Below the pieces are notes generated by a model that did no database searches, was not told the origin of the DNA, and saw only the letters and a program-made list of their open reading frames with translations. DNA of 64,000 nucleotides from Anaerolineae bacterium (GTDB lineage Bacteria > Chloroflexota > Anaerolineae > DUEN01): contig JANXBS010000001.1 of the NCBI GenBank assembly GCA_025060615.1, forward strand, positions 281,577 through 345,576, given 5' to 3'. This document shows, in pieces, positions 56,575 to 64,000 of the stretch. Position 1 is the stretch's first letter, and each line of letters starts with the position of its first letter. Both the position numbers and the translations under genes were made by a program.

Positions 56575-57834
56575 ATGGCTAAGAAATCCCCAGAAACTCG
56601 CCCTGGTCTAGTGGATGAACAAGACCTGCTCCAGCGGCTCAAGCTCAACGTTAACAAGTGCTACTACTGCGGCATCTGCGAGCCGCTCTGCCCAGTGTTC
56701 ACTCCCCTCTTCACCCTGTGGGATCGGGAGGTAGAGAAGGGAGAGCAGCTGCGCATGGATGACTTCCGCCCGATAGTGGACCTGTGTTACTACTGCAAGC
56801 TCTGTTTGCTCACCTGCGGCATTGGTGTGGATTTGCCGCGACTGATGCTGGAGAGTAAGATTTTCTATGTTCAGCGCCACGGACAGACGCTGCAAAACCG
56901 GTTGCTGATAGACACGGACCTCATTGGCCGGCTGAGCGGACTGGTGCCGTCACTAGCCAATTTGGCCCTGACCAACCCCATCAGCCGCCGGGTGATGGAA
57001 GCGGTCGTTGGCGTGGATCGGCGACGCACGTTCCCCAGAGTGCCCAGCCAGCCATTTCCGCGCTGGTATCGGCGCCACGTAGCCCGGCGTGTTCGCCCGC
57101 TGGCCACGGGCAGCCGCAAGGTGGCCCTCTTCTCTGGATGTTACACCGATCATTTCGACCCGGAGGTGGGCATCGCAGCGACGCTGGTACTAGAGCACAA
57201 CGAGATCGAGCTCGTCTATCCAGAACAGCGGTGCTGCGGCATTCCCAAACTGGTGGACGGCAGCCTCGAGGCCGCCCGCGAGAACTTCCGGTATAACCTG
57301 TCAAAGCTGGCTCCACTGGTGCGCCAAGGGTATGATATAGTCGTGATCAGCACACCGTGTAGCATGACCTTCAAGCAAGAGTATCTGGACTACCTAGGCG
57401 GCGAGGAGGCGGAACTGGTGGCAAAACACGTCTTTGACATCAGCCAGTACCTACGCCAGATGCACGAGCGAGGCGAGCTCAAGACTGACTTCCGACCGCT
57501 GCCGCTGCGCGTAGCCTACCATGTCCCCTGCGCAGCTAAAGCACAACGCATTGACCGGGCTGCGCTCGAGCTGCTGGCGCTAGTCCCGGAGCTGCAGGTA
57601 ACCCTGGTAGACCGGGGATGTTGTGGCTTTGATGGCACCTTCGGCTTCAAAAAGCAGTTCTTCGACCTCTCGATGCAAGTGGGGAAGCCATTGTTCGAGG
57701 CAATTCGCCAGTCAGGGGCCACACATGCTGCCACCGATTGCCCCCTGTGCGAGGTGCAAATCGCAGATGGGGCACATACGGCGACAGTGCATCCGATCGA
57801 ACTGTTGTGTCAAGCGTATGGGTTACGACCTTGA
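56575..57834 (+). CDS. GlpC/HdrB-like Fe-S oxidoreductase subunit
   Basis: 419 residues. Two 4Fe-4S motifs, CYYCGICEPLCP and CYYCKLCLLTCG, open the protein. Two CCG domains follow, with CCGIPK and CCGFDG as cysteine-rich cluster-binding blocks. This is the layout of glycerol-3-phosphate dehydrogenase subunit C and HdrB-like proteins. No GlpA or GlpB is present here. With rubrerythrin upstream it probably passes electrons in oxidative-stress defence (inference). Confidence 0.85.
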   Translation: MAKKSPETRPGLVDEQDLLQRLKLNVNKCYYCGICEPLCPVFTPLFTLWDREVEKGEQLRMDDFRPIVDLCYYCKLCLLTCGIGVDLPRLMLESKIFYVQRHGQTLQNRLLIDTDLIGRLSGLVPSLANLALTNPISRRVMEAVVGVDRRRTFPRVPSQPFPRWYRRHVARRVRPLATGSRKVALFSGCYTDHFDPEVGIAATLVLEHNEIELVYPEQRCCGIPKLVDGSLEAARENFRYNLSKLAPLVRQGYDIVVISTPCSMTFKQEYLDYLGGEEAELVAKHVFDISQYLRQMHERGELKTDFRPLPLRVAYHVPCAAKAQRIDRAALELLALVPELQVTLVDRGCCGFDGTFGFKKQFFDLSMQVGKPLFEAIRQSGATHAATDCPLCEVQIADGAHTATVHPIELLCQAYGLRP

Positions 57835-57903
57835 ACTGGAGGTCGAAATCTTCACCATTCCAGTGAACAAAGAGGATACAAGACCGAACAGGGGAGCAAG
57901 ATC

Positions 57904-59337
57904 ATGGCCTCATTTTTGAGTGCGCTGCAGACCATCCATGAAGGGATTGCCGCCGGCCCCTTTAGGGCCGCCTGGAGCTCGCTAAAGGGATACCAGGTGC
58001 CACAATGGTACTTAGACGCTAAGTTCGGCATCTTCATCCACTGGGGTGTCTACTCAGTCCCTGCCTTCGGCAACGAGTGGTATCCGCGTAACATGTACCG
58101 CCAGGGCACTCCCGAGTTCGAACATCACCTCGCCACTTACGGCCCCCATACCCGATTCGGCTACAAAGACTTCATCCCGATGTTTCGGGCAGAGAAGTTC
58201 GACCCTGACGCCTGGGCTGAGCTATTCCAACAGGCTGGAGCGAAGTACGTTGTGCCCGTCGCAGAGCACCATGACGGGTTTGCCATGTATGACTGTAGCT
58301 TCTCCCGCTGGACCGCGGCCAAAATGGGGCCGAAGCGCGATGTCATCGGCGAGTTGGCGGAGGCCGTCCGCCGACGAGGGCTGATCTTTGGCCTTTCGTC
58401 CCACCGGGCTGAACACTGGTGGTTCATGAACGGTGGGATGCAGTTCGACTCCGACGTGCAAGATCCTCGCTTCTACGATTTTTATGGTCCTGCCCAGCCT
58501 GATGGCACCCAGCCCGACGCCGAATTTCTGGACGACTGGCTGGTACGCACCTGCGAGCTAGTGGACAAATACCGGCCGCAACTGATCTGGTTCGATTGGT
58601 GGATCGAGCAGCCAGTCTTCCAGCCGTATCTGCAGAAGTTCGCCGCGTTTTATTACAATCGCGGTGCAAGTTGGGATCAAGGCGTCGTCATCAACTATAA
58701 ACTCGAAGCCTTCCCCGAAGGCACTGCGGTGCTTGATGTCGAGCGGGGACAACTGGGGGACGTCCGTCCGCTGTTCTGGCAGACGGATACCTCTGTGTCG
58801 AAGAACTCTTGGGGGTACATCACCCACCACGAGTACAAGCCGGTGGACTGGATCATCCACGACCTGGCTGATATCGTAAGCAAGAACGGATGCCTACTGT
58901 TAAACATCGGCCCACGGCCGGACGGCACCATCCCTGAGCCGGAAGAGCAGAGACTGCAAGAGATCGGCCGATGGCTAGCGATCAATGGTGAGGCGATCTA
59001 TGGCACTCGCCCATGGAAGGTCTTCGGCGAGGGCCCTACGCAAGTGGTCGCGGGGTCCTTCTCCGACACGAAGCGCAGCCCGTTCACTAGCGAGGACATC
59101 CGCTTCACTATGAAAGGAGATGTACTATACGCGATCGCCTTGGCCTGGCCAGAGAACGGCCAGATGATTATCCGCTCGCTTGGCGAGCGCCGTGGGCTAT
59201 GGGAGCAGAGAATCGCCCGAGTGGAGCTCTTGGGAAACCCTGTGCCACTGCGCTGGACTCGCGACGACCACAGCTTGACGATCCAATTGCCACCGCAGAA
59301 GCCATGTGAACACGCTTTCGTTTTCCGTGTTGTCTGA
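57904..59337 (+). CDS. Alpha-L-fucosidase (GH29)
   Basis: 477 residues. The family start WYLDAKFGIFIHWGVYSVPAF and the AEHHDGFAMYD block are present. Asp231 in LIWFDWW is the catalytic nucleophile. The C-terminal SWGYI and LLLNIGPRPDGTIP motifs close the barrel. There is no signal peptide, so it acts in the cytoplasm on imported fucosides. It has a GGGGAG site and lies 69 bases downstream of the Fe-S gene. Confidence 0.94.
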   Translation: MASFLSALQTIHEGIAAGPFRAAWSSLKGYQVPQWYLDAKFGIFIHWGVYSVPAFGNEWYPRNMYRQGTPEFEHHLATYGPHTRFGYKDFIPMFRAEKFDPDAWAELFQQAGAKYVVPVAEHHDGFAMYDCSFSRWTAAKMGPKRDVIGELAEAVRRRGLIFGLSSHRAEHWWFMNGGMQFDSDVQDPRFYDFYGPAQPDGTQPDAEFLDDWLVRTCELVDKYRPQLIWFDWWIEQPVFQPYLQKFAAFYYNRGASWDQGVVINYKLEAFPEGTAVLDVERGQLGDVRPLFWQTDTSVSKNSWGYITHHEYKPVDWIIHDLADIVSKNGCLLLNIGPRPDGTIPEPEEQRLQEIGRWLAINGEAIYGTRPWKVFGEGPTQVVAGSFSDTKRSPFTSEDIRFTMKGDVLYAIALAWPENGQMIIRSLGERRGLWEQRIARVELLGNPVPLRWTRDDHSLTIQLPPQKPCEHAFVFRVV

Positions 59338-59447
59338 TCTATTTGGAGGAGCGTTCTACTCCTCCAGGCCTCCCCACCCTAGAAGGAGCCGGCATATGTT
59401 TGACTGAGCCGAAGTCCGCCTGTATACTCCAGGCAGGAGGCAAACAG

Positions 59448-60155
59448 GTGCAAAGATCTGGGCGCTTTCCGTGGCAGTACATAGCGTTAACTGCAGCGCT
59501 GCTAGGTGCAGTGGTGATCTTCTGGCGCCCACTCGTGCAGTTGGCGACCGACGTGGATAGTGTCCAAGCATGGCTGGCCTCTCTAGGCCCCTGGGGCCCT
59601 GTCGCGATGATCCTGGCAAGCGCAGCACAAATCGTCTTCGCCCCCGTCCCAGGTTACTTCGTCCAGGTGGCAGGTGGGTATCTCTTCGGCATGGTACCGG
59701 GCGCCATCTATGGAACGCTTGGCATGTTATTGGGGGGGACCATCGCGATGACTCTGTCCCGCCGCTTCGGCCGGCCCTTCGTCGAGCGAAAACTGGGTGC
59801 TGAGCGAATCAGGCGCTGGGAGCAGGTGGTACATGCCAATAGCATCTGGGTGTGGTTTCTCTTGATGGCTGGTCCTACCGGTGATGTGCCGTACTACCTG
59901 GCTGGCCTGACTCAAGTCCCAATGTGGAAAATCCTGGGGATCGTCTTGTTCACGCGCGGCCCGGCTATCACGGTCGCCGCGGCTATAGGTGCCGGCGCCG
60001 CTGATCTTTCCCCTGAATTGCTGCTAGGGCTCCTCGTGCTGGTGCTTCTCCTGGGCGCGTTGTTCTTCAAAGCTGGCCGACAGGTGGCCAGACGTCTAGA
60101 AGCCTTTCTGTTGCATCGGATGGTCAAGACAATTCCCCCGCCAGAACAGCCCTGA
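59448..60155 (+). CDS. VTT/TVP38-family (DedA-like) membrane protein
   Basis: 235 residues from GTG 59448 behind AGGAGG. Five or six helices surround a VTT (SNARE-associated) core: FAPVPGYFVQVAGGYLFG and GTLGMLLGGTIAMTLSRRFG. The family has been linked to lipid scrambling or undecaprenyl-phosphate transport. The C-terminal AITVAAAIGAGA fits too. The longer frame from 59343 is rejected because it lacks a good start site. Confidence 0.85.
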   Translation: MQRSGRFPWQYIALTAALLGAVVIFWRPLVQLATDVDSVQAWLASLGPWGPVAMILASAAQIVFAPVPGYFVQVAGGYLFGMVPGAIYGTLGMLLGGTIAMTLSRRFGRPFVERKLGAERIRRWEQVVHANSIWVWFLLMAGPTGDVPYYLAGLTQVPMWKILGIVLFTRGPAITVAAAIGAGAADLSPELLLGLLVLVLLLGALFFKAGRQVARRLEAFLLHRMVKTIPPPEQP

Positions 60156-60212
60156 TCTTCCCCTTTTCGATCACACGGATGCTCAAAATCATGTCTGCCA
60201 GGCTTGGCGTGA

Positions 60213-60221
60213 TGATATAAT
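60213..60221 (+). promoter_or_regulatory. Extended -10 promoter of the hyp operon
   Basis: TGATATAAT is an extended -10 element (TGn-TATAAT) lying 17 bases before the ATG at 60238. The -35 region is poor. Confidence 0.5.
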
Positions 60222-60237
60222 GGCGTTAGAGGAAAGA

Positions 60238-62610
60238 ATGATCCAAGAAGTAACTGTCGTTCGGCGCCATATCCATGTGCGCGGCGTGGTCCAGGGGGTA
60301 GGATTTCGCCCCTTCGTCTATAACCTGGCCCAACGTCATGGCCTGCGCGGCTGGGTGTGCAACACCTCATCTGGGGTGGACATTGAAGCCGAGGGCACCC
60401 CCCAGGCAGTGGACGCGTTTTTACACGCGCTCACTCTGGAAGCGCCCCCGTTGGCCCGTATTGACGCCGTGGATGTATATGAGCTGCCGCCCAACGGAGA
60501 CGCCACATTTGAAATCCGCCACAGTCAAGCTCAGCCAGGACAGTTTCAGCCCATCTCGCCCGATGTGGCCACGTGCGATGCCTGCCTGGCCGAGGTGATG
60601 GACTCAGCCGATCGACGCTACCGCTACCCATTCACCAACTGCACTCACTGCGGCCCACGTTTTACCATCATCCGAGACATCCCATACGACCGGCCTCGGA
60701 CCACCATGGCCGTTTTCACCATGTGTGCAGATTGCCAGGCGGAGTATGACGACCCAGCCAACCGACGGTTCCATGCGCAGCCTAACGCCTGTCCGATATG
60801 TGGCCCGCGCTTGACATTGGCGCCTGCCCCAGGGAAGTCGCTCCCACCAGACCTGCCTGATGATCCCATTGAGGCCACGCGAGTTCTGCTGGCTCGGGGC
60901 TGGATCGTGGCAATCAAGGGGTTAGGCGGCTTCCACCTGGCCTGCAATGCCCGCGACGAGGAAGTGGTACGACGGTTGCGTGTCCGGAAAGGCCGCATCG
61001 GCAAGCCCTTTGCGCTGATGGCGCGCGACCTGGAGACCGCTCGCTCCCTCTGTGAGGTGAATGATGACGAGGCAAAGCTCCTGAGCGGCCGGGAACGCCC
61101 CATCGTTCTCCTACGCGCTCGGCCCGGAAATGGCATTGCGCCAAGCGTGGCCCCACGACAGCGCAACCTAGGGATCATGCTCCCATATACGCCGCTGCAT
61201 CACCTGCTCCTCCGGCTGGCTCCTGGGATCCCTGACGTTCTGGTAATGACCTCCGGTAACCTGAGCGAGGAGCCCATCGCCATTGATAACGATGAGGCCT
61301 TCACGCGGCTGAGCGACCTGGCCGACGCCCTCTTAATACACAATCGAGACATCTACATCCGTTGCGACGATTCGGTGGTGCGCGTGTTTCGGGGAGCCGA
61401 GTTGCCCATCCGGCGCTCGCGAGGATATGCGCCCTATCCGGTTCACCTAGGGGCTGAGGCTGTCCCGCTCCTGGCCTGTGGAGCTGAACTCAAGAACACG
61501 TTTTGCCTGACCCGTGGCTCCTATGCCTTTCTCAGCCAGCACATCGGCGATCTGGAGAACGTGGAAACGCTGGAAGCCTATCGGATGGCCATCGCGCACT
61601 TCGAGCGGCTGTTTCGTGTGCGCCCGCAAGCCCTGGCCTATGACTTGCATCCTGACTACTTGGCCACTCGCTATGCGTTGCAGCGCGCGGAAGAGGAAGG
61701 GTTGCCGGCCATCGGCGTGCAACATCATCATGCACACATTGCCGCTTGCCTGGCTGAACATCAACGACCTGGCCCGGTCATTGGCGTGGCTTTTGATGGC
61801 ACAGGCTACGGCGAGGATGGCGCCATCTGGGGTGGCGAGTTTCTGATCGCCGATCTAGCCGGCTATCAGCGAGCAGCTCACCTGGCCTATGTACCGCTGC
61901 CGGGTGGCGACGCTGCGGTGCGCCGTACATACCGTATGGCGTGGAGTCACCTGTGGCATGCCTTCGGCCCCATCTGGCCCGATGTGCCTACGCTGCGCCA
62001 GATTAGTCCAATGGAGCGACGAATAGTGGAACGACAGCTTGCCACCGGTCTCTACGCGCCCCCTACGTCCAGCATGGGCCGGCTATTCGACGCTATCTCA
62101 GCCCTCTGCGGCGTCTGCCTGGAAGCGACTTACGAGGGGCAAGCTGCCATTGAACTAGAAATGCTGGCCGATCCGGCCGAGGATGGAGTTTACGAGTGGC
62201 CGTTACCGGATGCGACTGGCGACACCCCATGGGCGATTGATCCGGCTCCGATCGTTCAAGCCGTCGTAGCGGATGTGCAAAGGGGAACAGGAGTGGCCGC
62301 TATCGCGGCCCGCTTTCACAACGCGGTGGCTGCGATGGTGACGGAGATATGTCGGCGACTGCGCGCGGTGACGGGATTCAACGAGGTGGCGTTGAGCGGC
62401 GGAGTATGGCAGAATGTGCTGTTGCTGGAGCGGACACTGGCTCGGCTAGAGGCCGCCGGCTTTACCGTATACACCCATCGCCTGGTGCCACCCAACGATG
62501 GCGGGTTGTCGTTGGGACAAGCAGTTGTAGCGAACCGGCGCATTAGCAAGCAGGGATATAAAGTTGGTTACAACCCGAAATGCTCTGGAGGAGATGATCT
62601 ATGTGTCTAG
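60238..62610 (+). CDS. hypF: Carbamoyltransferase HypF ([NiFe]-hydrogenase maturation)
   Basis: 790 residues from ATG 60238, which has a GAGG site. The N-terminal acylphosphatase domain has VRGVVQGVGFRPFVYN. Two zinc fingers with C-x2-C-x18-C-x2-C spacing follow (CDAC...CTHC and CADC...CPIC). A YrdC-like domain and the Kae1-like carbamoyltransferase half (VQHHHAHIAACLAEH, AFDGTGYGEDGAIWGGEF) complete the protein. It makes thiocarbamate on HypE for the cyanide ligands of the hydrogenase. The upstream ATG at 60220 overlaps the promoter. Confidence 0.97.
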   Translation: MIQEVTVVRRHIHVRGVVQGVGFRPFVYNLAQRHGLRGWVCNTSSGVDIEAEGTPQAVDAFLHALTLEAPPLARIDAVDVYELPPNGDATFEIRHSQAQPGQFQPISPDVATCDACLAEVMDSADRRYRYPFTNCTHCGPRFTIIRDIPYDRPRTTMAVFTMCADCQAEYDDPANRRFHAQPNACPICGPRLTLAPAPGKSLPPDLPDDPIEATRVLLARGWIVAIKGLGGFHLACNARDEEVVRRLRVRKGRIGKPFALMARDLETARSLCEVNDDEAKLLSGRERPIVLLRARPGNGIAPSVAPRQRNLGIMLPYTPLHHLLLRLAPGIPDVLVMTSGNLSEEPIAIDNDEAFTRLSDLADALLIHNRDIYIRCDDSVVRVFRGAELPIRRSRGYAPYPVHLGAEAVPLLACGAELKNTFCLTRGSYAFLSQHIGDLENVETLEAYRMAIAHFERLFRVRPQALAYDLHPDYLATRYALQRAEEEGLPAIGVQHHHAHIAACLAEHQRPGPVIGVAFDGTGYGEDGAIWGGEFLIADLAGYQRAAHLAYVPLPGGDAAVRRTYRMAWSHLWHAFGPIWPDVPTLRQISPMERRIVERQLATGLYAPPTSSMGRLFDAISALCGVCLEATYEGQAAIELEMLADPAEDGVYEWPLPDATGDTPWAIDPAPIVQAVVADVQRGTGVAAIAARFHNAVAAMVTEICRRLRAVTGFNEVALSGGVWQNVLLLERTLARLEAAGFTVYTHRLVPPNDGGLSLGQAVVANRRISKQGYKVGYNPKCSGGDDLCV

Positions 62611-62855
62611 GAGTCCCTGGCCGTGTGGTGGAGATATTTGAGCAGGATGGCATTCGAATGGGAAAGGTGGATTTCGGAGGCATTGTCAAGGAGGCTTGTT
62701 TAGCCTATGTACCCGAGACCGAGGTAAATGACTATGTGATCATCCACGCCGGTTTCGCTATCTCTCGCCTGAATGAGGAGGAGGCCCAGGAGACGTTGGC
62801 GATCCTGCGAGAGATGGGCGAGGATGTCCCGATGGGTGAGTTCACGAGTCGATGA
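62601..62855 (+). CDS. hypC: Hydrogenase assembly chaperone HypC
   Basis: 84 residues beginning with the invariant [12 protein letters not shown]; Cys2 carries the Fe(CN)2CO unit with HypD. KVDFGG and [11 protein letters not shown] are further family blocks. It overlaps the hypF end by 10 bases and has a GGAGG site. Confidence 0.97.
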   Translation: MCLGVPGRVVEIFEQDGIRMGKVDFGGIVKEACLAYVPETEVNDYVIIHAGFAISRLNEEEAQETLAILREMGEDVPMGEFTSR

Positions 62856-63940
62856 AATACGTAGCAGAGTTTCGTCAACCGGAGCTGATTCATAAACTGG
62901 CCGGAGAGATCCGCCGGACGGTGACCAAGCCGTGGACGATCATGGAGATCTGCGGCGGTCAGACACACGCCTTCATGCGGTTTGGCCTGGAATCGCTGTT
63001 GCCGCCTGAGATCGAACTAGTACACGGCCCTGGCTGTCCCGTATGTGTGACGCCTTTGGAGCTAATCGATAAGGCCATTGCCATCGCCTCTCGACCCGAG
63101 GTGATCTTCTGCTCCTTCGGTGACATGTTGCGCGTGCCAGGCTCCCATGCGGACCTGTTTCGCGTCAAGGCGGCGGGTGGCGACGTGCGCGTGGTCTACT
63201 CCCCGCTAGAGTGCCTGAAGATCGCCCGACAACATCCTAATCGGGAGGTGGTGTTCTTCGCCATCGGCTTCGAAACCACCGCGCCGGGCAACGCAATGCT
63301 GGTCTGGCAGGCCCGACAGCAGGGAATTCGCAACTTCAGCATGCTGGTATCCCATGTACGGGTACCACCGGCCATCACGGCAATCCTTTCATCGCCAGGT
63401 AATCGCGTACAAGGATTCCTCGCTGCAGGCCACGTCTGCACGGTCATGGGGTACTGGGAGTACGAGCCATTGGCCGAGCGCTTTCGTGTCCCCATCGTCG
63501 TCACCGGATTCGAGCCAGTAGACCTGCTCCAGGGGCTGCTGCGGACAGTGCGCCAACTGGAGGCGGGCCGTCATGAGGTGGAGAACGCTTATGAACGGTC
63601 AGTGACGCGAGAGGGGAATCGCCCTGCGCAGGAGCTGATCGCCCGCGTTTTCGAACCGTGTGACCGGACCTGGCGCGGCATCGGCCTGATCCCGGATAGC
63701 GGCTGGCGGCTGCGGCCGGAGTTCGCCGCCTTCGATGCTGAGAACCGTTTCCCCGTGGGAGACATTCAGACGCAGGAGTCGAGTGTCTGCATCAGCGGGC
63801 TAGTGTTACAGGGCCGTAAGAAGCCGCACGAATGTCCTGCCTTCGGTACAAGCTGTACCCCTGCACACCCTCTAGGCGCAACAATGGTCTCATCGGAAGG
63901 AGCGTGTGCAGCATATTATCGCTATAGACGGAGCCTATAG
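62852..63940 (+). CDS. hypD: Hydrogenase formation protein HypD
   Basis: 362 residues. [31 protein letters not shown] and the C-terminal Cys-rich cluster region ([16 protein letters not shown]) are all conserved. It carries a 4Fe-4S cluster and assembles the Fe(CN)2CO centre with HypC. The ATG overlaps the hypC stop (ATGA). Confidence 0.97.
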   Translation: MKYVAEFRQPELIHKLAGEIRRTVTKPWTIMEICGGQTHAFMRFGLESLLPPEIELVHGPGCPVCVTPLELIDKAIAIASRPEVIFCSFGDMLRVPGSHADLFRVKAAGGDVRVVYSPLECLKIARQHPNREVVFFAIGFETTAPGNAMLVWQARQQGIRNFSMLVSHVRVPPAITAILSSPGNRVQGFLAAGHVCTVMGYWEYEPLAERFRVPIVVTGFEPVDLLQGLLRTVRQLEAGRHEVENAYERSVTREGNRPAQELIARVFEPCDRTWRGIGLIPDSGWRLRPEFAAFDAENRFPVGDIQTQESSVCISGLVLQGRKKPHECPAFGTSCTPAHPLGATMVSSEGACAAYYRYRRSL

Positions 63941-63980
63941 CTCTCCACCATGTGGTGAGGCTGGAGACGAGTTTAAAGCG

Positions 63981-64000
63981 ATGGAGATGGGTTTCACGTT
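63981..64000 (+). CDS. Possible start of the next hyp-operon gene (cut by window edge)
   Basis: An ATG at 63981 opens a frame (MEMGFT) 40 bases after hypD, with a GGAGACGAG-type site upstream. By gene order hypE would be expected next. Only six codons are visible, so identity is a guess from context. Confidence 0.3.

Overview
The window looks like a stretch of an Anaerolineae-type Chloroflexota chromosome. This is inferred from gene content, not from a search. The clues are a penicillin-binding protein with an Ig-like tail, secreted proteins with Thr/Pro-rich linkers, bacterial SH3 domains and a C-terminal YLPLIKR, both membrane-bound and soluble pyrophosphatases, frequent GTG/TTG starts, moderately high G+C, and an effector-associated-type domain of a kind I associate with this phylum. 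Coding is dense. Many neighbouring genes overlap as ATGA or TGATG, so most genes sit in short operons. I see no phage, transposon or CRISPR array.

Layout. 1-4040 (minus): surE (cut by the window edge) and a class A PBP. 4240-6644 (plus): a geranylgeranyl-reductase-like flavoprotein overlapping a PF14907-type nucleotidyltransferase. 6706-8793 (minus): a beta-helix protein with a hydrophobic tail, a coiled-coil zinc-ribbon protein and a small hypothetical. 9010-12182 (plus): lipid kinase, xseA, xseB, divergent PAP2. 12253-14565 (minus): H+-pyrophosphatase with an elaborate leader. 14954-17649 (plus): glgA and a GalT-like transferase. 18125/18315: a small Cys-rich protein and an EF-G-like GTPase fired from back-to-back promoters. 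20537-22467 (minus): a hypothetical, an intradiol-dioxygenase-like lipoprotein, tRNA-Arg(UCU) and a 6S RNA. 22510-26940 (minus): rpiB, three glycosyltransferases and a heptose-kinase-like PfkB protein. 27124-29798: SH3 protein, ppa, DUF2231 protein. 29802-35452 (minus): the mreB-mreC-mreD-mrdA-rodA elongasome operon. 35703-41080 (minus): three related secreted or anchored proteins built from SH3 and clan GH-A modules, one with a GH18-like module lacking its catalytic Glu. 41309-45374 (minus): a probable catabolic operon (UroD-like, Gfo/Idh/MocA, tandem sugar isomerase fusion). 45634-48366 (minus): a secreted metzincin-like protease. 48865-51187: tandem GNAT, HAD, YhhN. 51184-55824 (minus): aspartate aminotransferase and a beta-galactosidase carrying an inserted death-like domain. 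56039-60155 (plus): rubrerythrin, GlpC-like Fe-S protein, alpha-L-fucosidase, VTT membrane protein. 60238-end (plus): hypF-hypC-hypD.

Together the genes suggest a heterotrophic, plant/glycan-degrading bacterium (beta-galactosidase, fucosidase, sugar oxidoreductase operon) that stores glycogen, uses PPi energetics, defends itself against oxygen with rubrerythrin, and matures a [NiFe] hydrogenase encoded elsewhere. The most unusual items are the effector-associated-type domain inside the beta-galactosidase, the SH3/pseudo-GH18/GH-A family beside the cell-shape operon, and the symmetric promoter pair controlling the EF-G-like factor. Residue numbers are hand-counted from the start I chose. Promoter calls are by eye.
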